64,000 bases of DNA from an uncultured Winogradskyella sp. GTDB lineage: Bacteria > Bacteroidota > Bacteroidia > Flavobacteriales > Flavobacteriaceae. Below, piece by piece: positions 62,318-64,000 of the stretch. Under the pieces are notes generated by a model. It was not told the DNA's origin, did no database searches, and was given only the letters and a program-made list of their open reading frames with translations. Position numbers and translations under genes: made by a program. The stretch is from assembly GCF_947498005.1 (NCBI RefSeq), contig NZ_CANMIW010000006.1, positions 62,001 to 126,000 on the forward strand, given 5' to 3'. Numbering within the stretch: position 1 is the first letter of the stretch; each line of letters begins with the position of its first letter.

Positions 62318-63687
62318 TAAACTTTTGGAACCGTTACTGAGCGACCTATCCAACATCCTATTTTAATTACAGTACCTGAACAGCTACAAGAAAATATATC
62401 TGATTTAGATGGCGCACTTGCTCTATAACTTGCTGCTGTTTTAGCTGCTGCAGATCTTAATCTACCATCAACTCTACCAGCTTTTTCAGCTTCATTAGCT
62501 GCTAACCAAAATACAGCTCTTTTATTAAAGTTGGTATCTCCACAGTTATTTGCACTTTTAGCATACATTGCTGCTATAGCCAAATAAGGTGATCCATCCG
62601 AAGGATTTAATTTTAAAGCCTCCATGTAATACTGTCTTGCTCTACTATAACTTCCCTTAGCCTTTAATTGTTGTGCTAAACCTTTATATAATTTTGCCTT
62701 TTTTAAAGGATCTGTAGATAAAGCAATTGTTTGATCTACGTATTTTTGCTCACCAGTTAATACATATAAGTAATATGCCGTATCTGCACTAGGCTCAATA
62801 GTATTTTTCTGTTGTACTAATTTTAAGAATAATGGATCTTCTTTACATCCTTTAGCATACATTCTATTCATTGCACGTTGTAACCAAACCCCATTCTCTT
62901 TATTTTCTTCAAAATCCTTTTCATATAAAGGTATTAAAACTTCACATGTTGCTCTTTCACCAAGTTTTTGATCCATACTTGGTAGAATTTTAGTTTCAAA
63001 AGCATTAATGTAAGATTCGTAACTTGCTTTACGATTAGCCTCTTTTTTAGTTAGTGTTCCTCCTGCTTCTTCTTTAGCCGCATACTTATTTAACTTAACT
63101 GTATTAGACTCAATAATTCCTTCAATAATTTCGTTTACATCATCATACTTATCAAACATCTGCTGCGCTGTAAGTTTTTGTGTATCATATAAATCTACTG
63201 CTAATGAAAAGTAAGAATATAATCCTTTAGCGTCACTAAAGTTTTTAGCATCCTTTGTGTAAGCTTCATCAAACATAGCATATACTTGCTCATCAGTCTT
63301 ATTCAATTCTTTCTTGTACTTATAAGCTAAATTCGCCTTATCAACCAAAACGTCTGCAAGATCATATTTAGACTCAAAATGCTCTCTACTTTGATCGTGT
63401 AATAACATTAAATCATTGATATGAGCCACTTGCTCTTCACCTGTAGAGTTTTTAATTTTATGTGTTAAGATTTTTTCTCCATGTGCATAAATCGCTCTAT
63501 TAAATTTAGGGCACATTTCTCTTACTATTTTCCAAGGACCATAGGCATCATCATATTTTTTACTTTTTACGTAACCGTCAAAAAGCGAAAGATTCGTCAT
63601 GCATTCTTCCTGGCTATCATCTTGAGCAAAGCTCAAGTTAACACTCATAAAAAGGGCTAATACCAGTATTGTAATTCTCGTTTTCAT
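62317..63687 (-). CDS. Tetratricopeptide-repeat protein, exported
   Basis: A 456-residue protein with signal peptide (MKTRITILVLALFMSVNLSFAQ) and TPR-like helices. At about 345-385 the repeat ARQYYMEALKLNPSDGSPYLAIAAMYAK is typical. The C-terminal end, with FSCSCSGTVIKIGCWIG, holds three Cys in a row that may bind a metal or form disulfides. The product should sit in the periplasm. It shares an operon with lptC, perhaps for envelope assembly, but the role is unknown. Confidence 0.85.
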   Translation of the reverse strand: MKTRITILVLALFMSVNLSFAQDDSQEECMTNLSLFDGYVKSKKYDDAYGPWKIVREMCPKFNRAIYAHGEKILTHKIKNSTGEEQVAHINDLMLLHDQSREHFESKYDLADVLVDKANLAYKYKKELNKTDEQVYAMFDEAYTKDAKNFSDAKGLYSYFSLAVDLYDTQKLTAQQMFDKYDDVNEIIEGIIESNTVKLNKYAAKEEAGGTLTKKEANRKASYESYINAFETKILPSMDQKLGERATCEVLIPLYEKDFEENKENGVWLQRAMNRMYAKGCKEDPLFLKLVQQKNTIEPSADTAYYLYVLTGEQKYVDQTIALSTDPLKKAKLYKGLAQQLKAKGSYSRARQYYMEALKLNPSDGSPYLAIAAMYAKSANNCGDTNFNKRAVFWLAANEAEKAGRVDGRLRSAAAKTAASYRASAPSKSDIFSCSCSGTVIKIGCWIGRSVTVPKV

Positions 63688-63703
63688 TTTTAAGTTAATT
63701 TTA

Positions 63704-64000
63704 TTAGTAATACTTTTTTTGTTGAAACCATCTAGAGTTTAAAGATAAACTAACATTAAAGTTTACAAAATTCTCTAAGATTAAATTTTTCTCTGTTGTT
63801 CCTCTTCTTCCAAATTCTAAACCTAAATTAGCATTAGAAAACAAATTTCGAGCTCCAACTGGTAAACCTAGTCCAAAAGATATGCCAAACTCATTTATTG
63901 GCTCATCTTTTATAACTAAACCTGTGTTTTCAAATTTAACTCCTGCTCTATAAACTACACGATTAAAATAACCCGAGAAAGCATTATACTTAGGAATATA
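63704..64000 (-). CDS. 3' end of a probable outer-membrane protein (partial)
   Basis: An open frame enters from the right edge and ends with TAA at 63704-63706. About 98 residues are visible, with alternating strand pattern: VVYRAGVKFENTGL, FGISFGLGLPVGARNLFSNAN, LGLEFGRRGTTEKNL, and the end SLNSRWFQQKKYY. This is the look of the last strands of a beta barrel. It lies 16 bases before the TPR gene, so it leads the same operon. Identity cannot be given from the fragment. Confidence 0.6.
   Translation of the reverse strand, partial: YIPKYNAFSGYFNRVVYRAGVKFENTGLVIKDEPINEFGISFGLGLPVGARNLFSNANLGLEFGRRGTTEKNLILENFVNFNVSLSLNSRWFQQKKYY

Noticed and set aside
1-64000. Prophage, integron, transposon, CRISPR array or defence island
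   Set aside because: No integrase, transposase, phage structural or cas-like gene and no regularly spaced array was seen. The window looks like core genome.

Overview
The window is AT-rich, densely coded bacterial chromosome from a marine-type member of the Flavobacteriaceae (Bacteroidota). The evidence is the gene content: gliding genes gldB and gldC, a type IX secretion (T9SS) C-terminal sorting domain, an FtsI with a PASTA domain, a long FtsZ, a class II HMG-CoA reductase, a DnaG without zinc ligands, and promoter boxes of the Bacteroidota type TAnnTTTG. No phage, integrase, transposase, CRISPR array or rRNA was seen. The species cannot be named from this sequence.

Layout. 1-5.4 kb: the end of an unknown gene, a DUF4230 gene, a tandem family of three secreted proteins of unknown function with a shared upstream element, then gldB-gldC. 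5.4-14.9 kb: nadE, an atypical NarL-type response regulator, dnaG, a DUF748-like protein, a lipoprotein phosphoesterase, a sigma / anti-sigma-like / beta-barrel operon with an ECF-type promoter, and a polyprenyl synthase. 15-22.3 kb: a T9SS cargo protein, an MtfA-like peptidase, an FMN glutamate-synthase-like protein, a FUSC membrane protein whose N-terminus has no ordinary start codon, and an SdiA-regulated-domain protein.

22.4-39.1 kb: tRNA-Arg, yqeY and a complete division and cell-wall (dcw) cluster on the minus strand, in transcription order mraZ-rsmH-ftsL-ftsI-murE-mraY-murD-ftsW-murG-murC-ftsQ-ftsA-ftsZ. It starts behind a probable MraZ operator (three 6-bp repeats with a 10-bp period) and ends at a strong hairpin. 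Two families of short palindromic repeats sit in it. One forms part of the coding ends of murC, murD and murG.

39.3-49.4 kb: alpha/beta hydrolase, engB, an oligopeptide-type ABC permease, the C-terminal processing protease Prc, surE, lpxB, an NlpC/P60 lipoprotein, comEC and a periplasmic thioredoxin. 49.4-55.4 kb: a peptide-use locus with a dipeptidyl peptidase IV and two POT transporters, one carrying a large insert. 55.6-57.9 kb: HMG-CoA reductase and a GHMP kinase of the mevalonate route, which supplies the precursors used by the prenyl synthase at 14 kb. 58-64 kb: PpiD-like foldase, a CBS/CorC membrane protein, a small membrane protein, LptC, a TPR protein and the end of a probable outer-membrane protein, together an envelope-biogenesis group.

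The best candidates for undescribed biology are the three-gene secreted family with its element at a fixed distance upstream, the repeat translated into MurC and MurD, the response regulator with Glu at the phosphorylation site, and the start-codon-less FUSC gene.
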